Notes under the pieces: model-generated
What the model was told of the DNA's origin: nothing
What the model saw: only the letters and a program-made list of their open reading frames with translations
Database searches by the model: none
Source of the DNA: Desulfosudis sp034189195
GTDB taxonomy: Bacteria; Desulfobacterota; Desulfobacteria; Desulfobacterales; Desulfosudaceae
Reading direction: 5' to 3'
DNA length: 5,663 nt
Assembly (NCBI GenBank): GCA_034189195.1
Contig: JAXHVI010000186.1
Location: 1-5,663 of the forward strand
Shown: positions 1-5,461 of the stretch, piece after piece
How positions within the stretch are numbered: position 1 is the stretch's first letter
Layout: each line of letters opens with the position of its first letter
Translations under genes and position numbers: made by a program

Positions 1-25
1 AGGATGTGGTGAAAGACTGACAAAA

Positions 26-60
26 ATGCGATTCACCGGAAAACACCCGGTGAATCGCAT
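26..60 (-). terminator. Perfect 14-bp hairpin with T-run on the minus strand, inside the IS end
   Basis: Arms 26-39 and 47-60 are perfectly complementary (ATGCGATTCACCGG against CCGGTGAATCGCAT) around a 7-nt loop. On the minus strand the stem is followed directly by TTTTT (26-22), the form of a Rho-independent terminator for transcription entering the IS from the caspase side. On the plus strand the stem is followed by CCTCTCCC with no T-run, so it should not terminate efficiently in that direction. Terminator-like structures near IS ends are known to shield transposase genes from outside transcription, and that role is inferred here. Confidence 0.5.
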
Positions 61-70
61 CCTCTCCCTG

Positions 71-113
71 TACATTTTTATCCCGGCGGTTTTGATACAT
101 TTTTAAACCGCCG
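71..113. repeat. Internal repeats of the IS terminus (two direct copies plus overlapping inverted repeat)
   Basis: TACATTTTTA occurs at 71-80 and again, identically, at 96-105, a spacing of 25 bp. Overlapping these is a perfect 9-bp inverted repeat, CGGCGGTTT at 84-92 and AAACCGCCG at 105-113. Regularly spaced repeats within the first 50 bp of an end fit the L1/L2 or R1/R2 transposase-binding repeats of IS21-type elements. TTGATA at 92-97 could also serve as an outward-facing -35 box, but the spot 17 bp downstream (TAACAC, 115-120) is a poor -10. Confidence 0.55.
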
Positions 114-119
114 CTAACA

Positions 120-1589
120 CCCTGGCTGGCAAGCGGCAGTTCGGATGGAACGGTCAGATTGTGGGATCGGGCGACAGGTGAAGAGATTGCTCAGTTTGTC
201 GGGTTTTACAATGGTGAATGGATGGTGGTAACGCCGGAGGGATACTACAATTCGTCCCCTCAGGGGCACGAACTGTTGAGCGTCAGAAAAGGGGGCAAGG
301 TATTCGGCGTAGACCAGTTTTATGATGTGTTTTACCGTCCTGACATTGTGACTGCCAAGCTTAAGGGAGAAGATCTCGGCGGTTTGATTACACTGACCGT
401 TGACGAGGCGATCCGACATCCGCCACCACAGGTGACCTTCACGACCGTGCCCGGCCAATCCAGCGACAATACGGTGAAGCTCTGTTATCAGGTGCAGAGT
501 ACCGGCGGGGGCATCGGCGAGGTACGCCTGTTTCAGAACGCGAAGCTGGTCAAGTCCGATGGCTTCTATCGAGAGGCGGTGATCCGGCCGACAACAAACC
601 CGTTAAGGCTGGCAGGCCTGAACAGCCGGGCGGTTTATCAGGATATGCGTTCCCTGGCCGTGAAGGAGAAACAGGGGCCGGGTTCCGTATTGAGACAAGC
701 CAAGGGCGAGCTGGTGCGCGAATGCGTGGAGTTGGAGGCCATAGCGGGCGAGAATGAGATCGGTCTGACGGCCTTTAACGCTTCAAACTCCGTGCAAAGC
801 CGCATGGTGACGGCCCGCTTCATTTCTACCCGGCAGGCGGCTGAACCCCACCTGTATATCCTGGCGGTGGGTGTTGACCGTTATCGTGATGCTTCCGTGA
901 ACCTGAAATATGCCGCCAAAGATGCCAAAGACTTCGGTGTCCTGTTGTCCGAAAAGGCCAAGAGTATCTACAAGCCGTCAAATATACATCTGATCACGCT
1001 GGTTGATGAGCAGGCCAGCAAGCAGCAGATTTTGACCACCATTGAAGGACTGGCAGGCCAGGTACAGCATGGCGACAGCTTTATCTTTTTTAACGCCTCT
1101 CACGGCCTGTTGCTGCAGAATCAGTACTACATCGTGACCAGCAGTTTTAATGGCGGACTGGACAGCAGCGCCAGCCTGATCAGCTCCAATGAGATTGTCG
1201 AGGTGTCAAAAAAGATCAGGGCATTATCCCAGTTGTTCATCTTCGACACCTGTCACGCCGGAGGGGTGGATAGTATTGTCAGCGGTCTCTATGATGCCCG
1301 CATGTCGGTGCTGGCCAAGAAAATGGGGCTGCATATCTATGCCTCTGCCGGCAGCATGCAGACCGCCTTGGATGGTTATCTCGGCAACGGCCTGTATACC
1401 CATGCCTTGCTGGAAGGGATACAGAACGGTCGGCGAGCGGTTATGGGCCAGAGCGGTACGGTGACGGTGAAAAGCCTGGGAGGGTACTCAAAACAGTTGA
1501 CCAGCCAGCTTTCTGAACGTCTTGGACATCCGCAGACACCCCTGATCATTAGTTTTGGGAAAGACAGCCGGCTGTTTGAGGCGCACTGA
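120..1589 (+). pseudogene. 5'-truncated WD40-caspase protein; caspase-like (peptidase C14) domain intact
   Basis: The longest open frame with a start is TTG 159 to TGA 1587-1589 (476 aa). That TTG is really the Leu of a WD40 motif: codons 126-167 read LASGSSDGTVRLWD, so homology continues upstream of any start and stops at the IS end. What remains is the last WD40 blade, a linker typical of these proteins (GEWMVVTPEGYY, about residues 20-31 from the TTG), a beta-rich middle region, and a caspase-like p20 domain from about residue 228. The caspase domain begins YILAVGVDRYRD. Its catalytic dyad appears present: His315 in ASHG (usually GHG) and Cys365 in DTCHAG, followed by an ASAGS segment. Full-length relatives carry many N-terminal WD40 repeats and serve as bacterial caspase-like proteases in signalling or cell-death/defence contexts. 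No further frameshift or stop is seen, so the break may be recent or the remnant may still be expressed. There is no convincing Shine-Dalgarno before 159. Confidence 0.8.
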
Positions 1590-1630
1590 TAGACAATTTC
1601 GATTTGGATGGACCGCGGGTATCGCCTGGG

Positions 1631-2656
1631 TTATTCGCAGGTGATTTGATTTTCTGCCAGTTGCGGGTCTTCCACGATTTGGATCGATCTCAGGTCGAAG
1701 GCTTTTTGCAGCCGTTCAATGTTGGCGTTTTTCTGGCCCCGCAGGGTGGAAGTCTGGCTGGGATGAACGGCCAGTGTCAGGTCGGCTCCGGGGGAGGGTT
1801 GCCGGTCGGCGATAAGGGCCGACACGCTGTTAAAAAGAATTTCCGAACGCACCAGGTGGCCAAAGGCCGGGTGATAGGGGCCGGCCAGCAGGGTGGCGCT
1901 GTCGGCCAGTTCGTCGGAGGGCTGAAGCCCCATGCGGATCACGGTTACACCCCGGCTCTCCAGTGTCAGGCACATGGATTTGGCCACGGCCACTGCTGAG
2001 CCCAGGGATTGCGGGGCATACGCTCCCTGCCGGTAGTGTTGGGCCAGGGGGCTGCCCGCGATCACCAGGGTGGGGTAGATTCTGGCAAAATCGGGTTTAA
2101 GGGCCGCCACCTTTTTGGCGGTTTTGATGGAGGCCCGGCCGTCATCGCCGGGCAGCCCGGTCATGAGCTGTGCCCCGGTTTCGTATCCGGCCTGTTTTAA
2201 AAGTGAAAGGGCGGCGGCGGACTGTTCGGCGGTGTGGCCCCGCCCTGCCTTTTCAAGCACCCGGTCATCCATGGACTGGACCCCCACCTCGACCGTGGTC
2301 ACCGGAACGCCTTTCAGCAGGTCAAGATTCTCTTCGGTGATGGTGTCCGGCCGGGTGGAAAAACGGATGCCCTGGACCAGGCCCTGGTCGACAAAAGCAG
2401 AAGCCGCCTGAAGCAGCCGCATAAGGGACTCTCTTTCAAGACCAAGAAAGTTACCGCCGTAGAACGCAATTTGTGTAAGGCCCCGGTTGTCGCCCCTGTA
2501 GTGAAGATAACGGTGCACATGGTCGTGCAGACAAGCGGCGGTCAGCAATGCTTTTTGCCCGGTAATGGCAGCCTGGTCGCAGAACACGCACCGGTGGGGA
2601 CATCCTGCGTGGGGGAGAAAAACCGGAACAATAAAGGGCCGCTGCCCTGTGGTCAT
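1631..2656 (-). CDS. Elp3-like radical SAM protein (no acetyltransferase domain)
   Basis: The 341-aa product has the radical SAM cluster motif near its N-terminus: Cys19, Cys23 and Cys26 in GCPHRCVFC (CX3CX2C), which should bind a [4Fe-4S] cluster and S-adenosylmethionine. AFYGGNFLG at 64-72 matches the AFFGGSF motif of the Elp3 type. FSTRPDTI (99-106), VEVGVQSMDD (122-131) and RIYPTLVI further on also fit. Full Elp3 is over 500 aa and adds a HAT acetyltransferase domain for wobble-uridine modification of tRNA; this protein stops well short and resembles the radical-SAM-only bacterial relatives whose substrate is unsettled. The start ATG overlaps the rnc stop as ATGA (2656-2653), and AAGGAGG lies 10 nt upstream at 2673-2667, so translation is probably coupled to rnc. 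It appears to be the last gene of the operon and converges on the caspase remnant 41 bp away. A similar rnc-radical SAM pairing is known in Clostridia. Confidence 0.88.
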   Translation of the reverse strand: MTTGQRPFIVPVFLPHAGCPHRCVFCDQAAITGQKALLTAACLHDHVHRYLHYRGDNRGLTQIAFYGGNFLGLERESLMRLLQAASAFVDQGLVQGIRFSTRPDTITEENLDLLKGVPVTTVEVGVQSMDDRVLEKAGRGHTAEQSAAALSLLKQAGYETGAQLMTGLPGDDGRASIKTAKKVAALKPDFARIYPTLVIAGSPLAQHYRQGAYAPQSLGSAVAVAKSMCLTLESRGVTVIRMGLQPSDELADSATLLAGPYHPAFGHLVRSEILFNSVSALIADRQPSPGADLTLAVHPSQTSTLRGQKNANIERLQKAFDLRSIQIVEDPQLAENQITCE

Positions 2657-3348
2657 GGGGCGGTTTCCTCCTTGATCAGGGCCAGGGCAGTGCGGGCCGC
2701 GTCCTGCTGGGCCGCCTTCTTGTTTTTGCCGGTGCCTTCGGCCCGAATACCGCCGGCCAAAACCCGGCAGTGAAACGTCTTGTCGTGATCGGGGCCTGTT
2801 TCTTCAATGATTTCATAAGTCGGGGCCTTGCCGTCGGTGGCCTGGGTCAGTTCCTGGAGCAGGCTCTTGTAGTTCCGGTTCATGTCCAGAACCGCCAGGG
2901 CATCGATATCGGTTTCAAACTTGCGTTTCACCACGGCCATCACCGCGTCAAAACCGCCGTCCAGATAGATGGCGCCCAGCAGGGCCTCGACCGCGTTGGC
3001 CAGAATGGAATCCTTGTTTCGGCCATTGGTCTGCTCTTCTCCCTTGCCCAGCAGAACATGTTCCCCCAGATCCATGGAACGGCCGATATCGGCCAGCCAT
3101 GCGGCATTGACCAGACCGGCCCGTGTCTGGGAGAGGTCCCCTTCGGAGAGCTCGGGAAACCGGGCCATCAGCAGGTGGCCGATGCACAGGGAGAGGGCAG
3201 CGTCTCCGAGAAATTCAAGGCGCTCGTTGTCCTCCACGGCGGGGTCGGCCTGTTCATTCACATAGGAGCTGTGCCGAAGGGCCTTTGCCAGCAGGCCGGT
3301 GTCGGTGAACCGGTACCCCAGGTGTTGTTCAAGCAGTGTGGTGTGCAT
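2653..3348 (-). CDS. rnc: Ribonuclease III
   Basis: The 231-aa length is normal for bacterial RNase III, the dsRNA endonuclease that cuts rRNA precursors and other structured RNAs. The N-terminal RNase III domain carries the signature NERLEFLGDAAL (41-52), with Glu42, Glu45 and Asp49 matching E. coli Glu38, Glu41 and Asp45, and NAVEALLGAIYLDGG at 118-132 with Glu121 matching Glu117. The position of E. coli Asp114 is Asn118 here. A double-stranded RNA binding domain follows at about 159-227, ending in a GTGKNKKAAQQDAA helix. The ATG at 3348 lies 15 bp after the PHP stop, with no visible Shine-Dalgarno. The frame upstream is closed by that stop and there is no other ATG, so the start is fairly safe and translation may depend on reinitiation. 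It overlaps the radical SAM gene by 4 bp. Confidence 0.96.
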   Translation of the reverse strand: MHTTLLEQHLGYRFTDTGLLAKALRHSSYVNEQADPAVEDNERLEFLGDAALSLCIGHLLMARFPELSEGDLSQTRAGLVNAAWLADIGRSMDLGEHVLLGKGEEQTNGRNKDSILANAVEALLGAIYLDGGFDAVMAVVKRKFETDIDALAVLDMNRNYKSLLQELTQATDGKAPTYEIIEETGPDHDKTFHCRVLAGGIRAEGTGKNKKAAQQDAARTALALIKEETAP

Positions 3349-3363
3349 ATGCGAAGTAAAACG

Positions 3364-4248
3364 TTATAGCTGATGCCGGGTAAGGGCGATCAGTTTTTCA
3401 TAGAGTTCATAATCGACGTAAAAATTTCCCGTGGCCCTGCCAAGGGCGACTTCACTGTTCAGGTCCCCGTGAAAATCGGTGCCCCCGGTGATCAGCAGGT
3501 TATAGCGCAGGGCAAGGTCTTTGTAAAACGCGGTCTGTTTTTTGGTGTGCTGGGGATAGAGGGCTTCAATCCCCTGCATGCCCATATCCACAAGCGTACT
3601 CACCAGCGATTCCAATGCCCTGTCATCCGGTGTGTCAACAAGAAAGGGATGTGCCAGAACCGCCACCCCGCCGGCCTGACGAATAAGGGCGATGGCCCTG
3701 TCACAGGGAATTCGCTCTTTATCCACGTAAGCGGGCTTGCCCTTTCCCAGGTAGCGGTCAAAGGCCTCACGAATGGATCGGACCACGCCCCGGGCTTTCA
3801 TGGCCTGGGCGATATGGGCCCGGCCCACCTGGCCGCCGCCGGCAAAGGCGGCTGTCTCGGCCGTTGAAATATCCATGCCGAGCCGGTTGATCTGTTCGAG
3901 GATTCTGAGGGTCCGCTGGTTTCTGGCTGCCTGGAGCCTTTCCAGGCCATGGTTCAGGGCAGTGTCATGAATGTCGATGTCGTAGCCCAGAATGTGAAGG
4001 CTTCTGGAAATGGACCCTGACGCGGGATAGACGGCGCTGATCTCCACGCCGGTTAAAAACTTCAGGGAAGCGGGCAGGGCGGTTTCAAGCACCGGCCTGC
4101 ATCCCGCCACCGTGTCATGGTCGGTGATGGAAAGGGCGGCCAGGCCGGCCCGCTCCGATTTTTTTACAATTTCAAGAGGCGTCAGTGTGCCGTCCGACGC
4201 TGTGGAATGAACATGGAGGTCGATTCGCCGTGTTTCTCTACAGGCCAA
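3364..4248 (-). CDS. PHP-domain phosphoesterase of the YciV/TrpH (RNase AM) family
   Basis: The 294-aa protein has the full set of PHP metal ligands: His12 and His14 in DLHVHSTASDG, Asp19, Asp43 and His44 in ITDHDT, Glu69 in GVEIS, His85, His145 in GRAH, His200 in LAHP, and Asp258 and His260 in GTDFHG. Length, motif spacing and the internal FDRYLGKGKPAYV stretch match E. coli YciV, a 293-aa enzyme described as RNase AM (5'-3' exonuclease trimming 5' ends of rRNAs) and as a 3',5'-nucleoside bisphosphate phosphatase. Which activity dominates here cannot be read from sequence, so no symbol is assigned. Start: TTG at 4248 overlaps the end of dksA by 11 bp, with GGAGAAGG just upstream. No ATG or GTG lies between it and the first catalytic motif, so TTG is the best start. 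It is the second gene of the operon. Confidence 0.9.
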   Translation of the reverse strand: MACRETRRIDLHVHSTASDGTLTPLEIVKKSERAGLAALSITDHDTVAGCRPVLETALPASLKFLTGVEISAVYPASGSISRSLHILGYDIDIHDTALNHGLERLQAARNQRTLRILEQINRLGMDISTAETAAFAGGGQVGRAHIAQAMKARGVVRSIREAFDRYLGKGKPAYVDKERIPCDRAIALIRQAGGVAVLAHPFLVDTPDDRALESLVSTLVDMGMQGIEALYPQHTKKQTAFYKDLALRYNLLITGGTDFHGDLNSEVALGRATGNFYVDYELYEKLIALTRHQL

Positions 4249-4600
4249 GAACCTTCTCCATCTCCTCCTCTTTGGTCTTGCACTTGATGCACTGGGTGGT
4301 GACCGGCCGGGCCTTCAACCGTTCCACGCCGATCTCTTCCTCGCAGGTTTCACAGATGCCGAAGGTCCCGTTTTCAATCCGCTCCAGGGCCTTCTTGATT
4401 TTCTTGATCAGCTTGTGCTCCCTGTCCCGTATCCGCAACGTGAAGTTGCGCTCGGATTCGTGCGATGCCCGGTCCGTGGGGTCCGGAAAGGTCTCTTCGT
4501 CACTGGTCATGTCGGATACCGTACCATCGGCCTGCTCCAGCAGCTCGTTCAACCGTTTGGTAAGAAGTTCCTTGAAGTAGTCGACATCTTTTTTTTTCAT
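4238..4600 (-). CDS. dksA: DksA/TraR-family RNA polymerase-binding transcription factor
   Basis: The 120-aa protein begins MKKKDVDYFKELL, forms a long helical coiled-coil region (about 5-75) with DPTDRAS at 40-46, then a zinc finger with Cys83, Cys86, Cys104 and Cys107 (CX2C-X17-CX2C). Asp40, Asp43 and Ala45 match the DxxDxA tip of E. coli DksA, which enters the RNA polymerase secondary channel and, with ppGpp, represses rRNA promoters and activates amino-acid genes. A longer open frame extends upstream to 4705. ATG 4600 is preferred because AGGGG lies 8 nt upstream, the family begins here, and a strong promoter lies between 4600 and 4705. The protein is slightly shorter than E. coli DksA (151 aa), and several paralogues of this length are common in such genomes, so orthology to dksA proper is less certain than family membership. 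It is the first gene of the operon. Codons 2-4 are nine consecutive A residues. Confidence 0.9.
   Translation of the reverse strand: MKKKDVDYFKELLTKRLNELLEQADGTVSDMTSDEETFPDPTDRASHESERNFTLRIRDREHKLIKKIKKALERIENGTFGICETCEEEIGVERLKARPVTTQCIKCKTKEEEMEKVLGL
4252..4259 (-). promoter_or_regulatory. Shine-Dalgarno deciding the TTG start of the PHP gene
   Basis: GGAGAAGG on the minus strand (4259-4252) lies inside the last codons of dksA. Its GGAG core is 7 nt from the TTG at 4248-4246. This supports an uncommon TTG start and an 11-bp overlap with dksA, implying coupled translation. Confidence 0.6.
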
Positions 4601-4608
4601 ATGTTGCA

Positions 4609-4613
4609 CCCCT
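4609..4613 (-). promoter_or_regulatory. Ribosome binding site of dksA
   Basis: AGGGG on the minus strand (4613-4609) sits 8 nt before ATG 4600. It decides between this start and the longer upstream frame, which would begin upstream of the promoter. Confidence 0.65.
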
Positions 4614-4615
4614 GC

Positions 4616-4640
4616 ACAAAATGGATTGGATACAAAATGG
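4616..4640. repeat. Short direct repeat in the dksA leader
   Basis: ACAAAATGG occurs at 4616-4624 and 4632-4640, 16 bp apart, around the predicted transcription start and in the leader of dksA. It could bind a regulator or be chance; nothing more can be said from sequence. Confidence 0.3.
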
Positions 4641-4643
4641 GTT

Positions 4644-4672
4644 TTTATACCAGACCCGTTTTTCAATGTAAA
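4644..4672 (-). promoter_or_regulatory. Sigma70-type promoter of the dksA-PHP-rnc-radical SAM operon
   Basis: On the minus strand TTTACA (4672-4667, 5 of 6 to TTGACA) is followed by a 17-bp spacer and TATAAA (4649-4644, 5 of 6 to TATAAT). The TGG just before the -10 gives an extended -10. Transcription would start near 4637, leaving a leader of about 37 nt before dksA. No other good promoter was seen ahead of the later genes, so one transcript probably covers all four. Confidence 0.7.
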
Positions 4673-4695
4673 GTCTTTTGAAAATGTCTTTTGAA
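4670..4695. repeat. Tandem 13-bp repeat abutting the dksA -35 box, possible operator
   Basis: AAAGTCTTTTGAA (4670-4682) is followed at once by AATGTCTTTTGAA (4683-4695); 12 of 13 positions agree. The pair overlaps the outer end of the -35 box and extends upstream of it, where an activator site or an A/T-rich UP element would lie. A 13-bp spacing puts the copies about one and a quarter helical turns apart. The role is inferred. Confidence 0.4.
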
Positions 4696-4767
4696 GGGCG
4701 AACACCTGTGGCGCCGGGCAATGGGGCGCGTATTCCGTTTTCTTTAGGAAAATCGTTATTTATGCGG

Positions 4768-4792
4768 TAAAATGCCGTGTCATAAAATGCCG
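4768..4792. repeat. 10-bp direct repeat just upstream of the YkgJ-type gene
   Basis: TAAAATGCCG occurs at 4768-4777 and 4783-4792, with a 15-bp period, ending at the ribosome binding site of the downstream gene. Each TAAAAT resembles a -10 box, but neither has a convincing -35 box 17 bp upstream, so no promoter is called. It might be an operator or a small duplication. Confidence 0.35.
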
Positions 4793-4796
4793 GAGG
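4792..4796 (+). promoter_or_regulatory. Ribosome binding site of the YkgJ-type gene, unusually close to the start
   Basis: GGAGG ends only 3 nt before ATG 4800, closer than usual. TTG at 4809 (residue 4) would have a 12-nt spacing instead. ATG is kept, but the true start could be the TTG, costing three residues outside any motif. Confidence 0.5.
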
Positions 4797-4799
4797 CTC

Positions 4800-5459
4800 A
4801 TGAATAGTTTGAAAAAAGAGAGGGTTGGCGGACAGATCACCTGTGCCCGGTGCGGTACCTGCTGTGAAAAGGGGGGGCCGGCCTTTCATGGATGCGACCG
4901 GCCGATTCTGGAAAGCGGGCGTATCGCTCTGGCCGATCTTTATACCCTTCGCAAGGGGGAGCCTGTTTTTGACAATGTGGCCAACCGGCCGGACACTGCG
5001 CCGACGGACATTCTTAAGATCAGAAGCGCAAACGGAGTGTCGGCCTGTCTTTTCTATCAGCGGGCTGACCGGTCCTGCGGCGTGTATGCAGACCGGCCCC
5101 TGGAGTGCCGTGTGCTGGAGTGCTGGAACCCGGCCGGCATGGCCGCCGTTTACCGGGAGGACCGGCTTGCAAGAAAAGACCTGCTTTCCGGTCTTCCGGA
5201 CCTGTGGGAGATGGTGCTGGCCCACGAAGAGGTGTGCGCATACGCGCAGATTTCACAATCGGTAAAAGAAAAAAACTGGGAAGCGGTGGCCTACTGTATT
5301 CGGTACGATTTCCAGGTGCGGCGCCTGATGGCGGAAAAGGGGAACATGGATGACCGCCTTTTTGATTTCCTGTTCGGCATGCCCCTTACCGTCACCCTGC
5401 AACGTTACGGCCTTTCGCAGCAGCAGATCCATAACATGGCCACCAGCAGAAATAGTTGA
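4800..5459 (+). CDS. YkgJ-family cysteine cluster protein (putative zinc/iron-chelating)
   Basis: The 219-aa protein has the N-terminal cluster CARCGTCC with Cys15, Cys18, Cys21 and Cys22, then Cys32, and a second group at Cys83, Cys93, Cys103 and Cys108 within CGVYADRPLECRVLEC. The CxxCGxCC start and the C-x-(I/V)-Y-x-x-RPxxCR block define the YkgJ (CxxCxxxC) family, thought to bind zinc or an iron centre; its reaction is not established. No signal peptide or membrane segment is visible, so it is probably cytoplasmic. The C-terminal third (about 125-219) has no recognised motif. The gene is divergent from dksA, with a 199-bp shared upstream region, and ends just before a dispersed repeat. 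No clear promoter or terminator of its own was found. Confidence 0.82.
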   Translation: MNSLKKERVGGQITCARCGTCCEKGGPAFHGCDRPILESGRIALADLYTLRKGEPVFDNVANRPDTAPTDILKIRSANGVSACLFYQRADRSCGVYADRPLECRVLECWNPAGMAAVYREDRLARKDLLSGLPDLWEMVLAHEEVCAYAQISQSVKEKNWEAVAYCIRYDFQVRRLMAEKGNMDDRLFDFLFGMPLTVTLQRYGLSQQQIHNMATSRNS

Positions 5460-5461
5460 AT

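Larger units (their letters stand above)
1..119. mobile_element. Terminus of an insertion sequence, probably IS21 family (partial, body lies left of the window)
   Basis: Read on the minus strand from 119 inward, the sequence starts TGTTAGCGGCGGTTTAAAAA, followed by a second copy of TAAAAATGTA 25 bp further in. A 5'-TG end with several spaced internal repeats is characteristic of IS21-family ends, where the IstA transposase binds. The boundary is set at 119 because from 120 onward the DNA reads as WD40 coding sequence in the frame of the downstream caspase gene, while the same frame is stopped by TGA at 93-95. No transposase gene is visible. A short frame 3-20 ending in TGA could be the last residues of IstB, which would make this the right end, but five codons prove nothing. 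The other end and any target-site duplication lie outside the window. The family assignment comes from end structure recalled from the family, not from a search. Confidence 0.6.

Noticed and set aside
26..113. CRISPR-like or integron attC site
   Set aside because: There are only two short direct copies with no spacer array, and no attC core sites; the spacing and the TG end fit an IS terminus better.
1590..1630. Terminator between the convergent caspase remnant and radical SAM gene
   Set aside because: No stem of useful length followed by a T-run was found on either strand in this 41-bp gap.
1604..3369. Plus-strand open frames opposite the radical SAM and rnc genes (for example 2234-2773 and 2770-3369)
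   Set aside because: They are antisense to genes with clear catalytic motifs, are rich in low-information composition, and match no family.
4601..4705. N-terminal extension of the DksA-family frame up to 4705
   Set aside because: It lies across the predicted promoter and transcription start, has no family similarity, and ATG 4600 has a well-placed AGGGG.
4500..5225. Long minus-strand frame of about 240 codons crossing the dksA and YkgJ-type genes
   Set aside because: It overlaps two motif-supported genes on both strands, crosses their shared promoter region, and has no recognisable domain.
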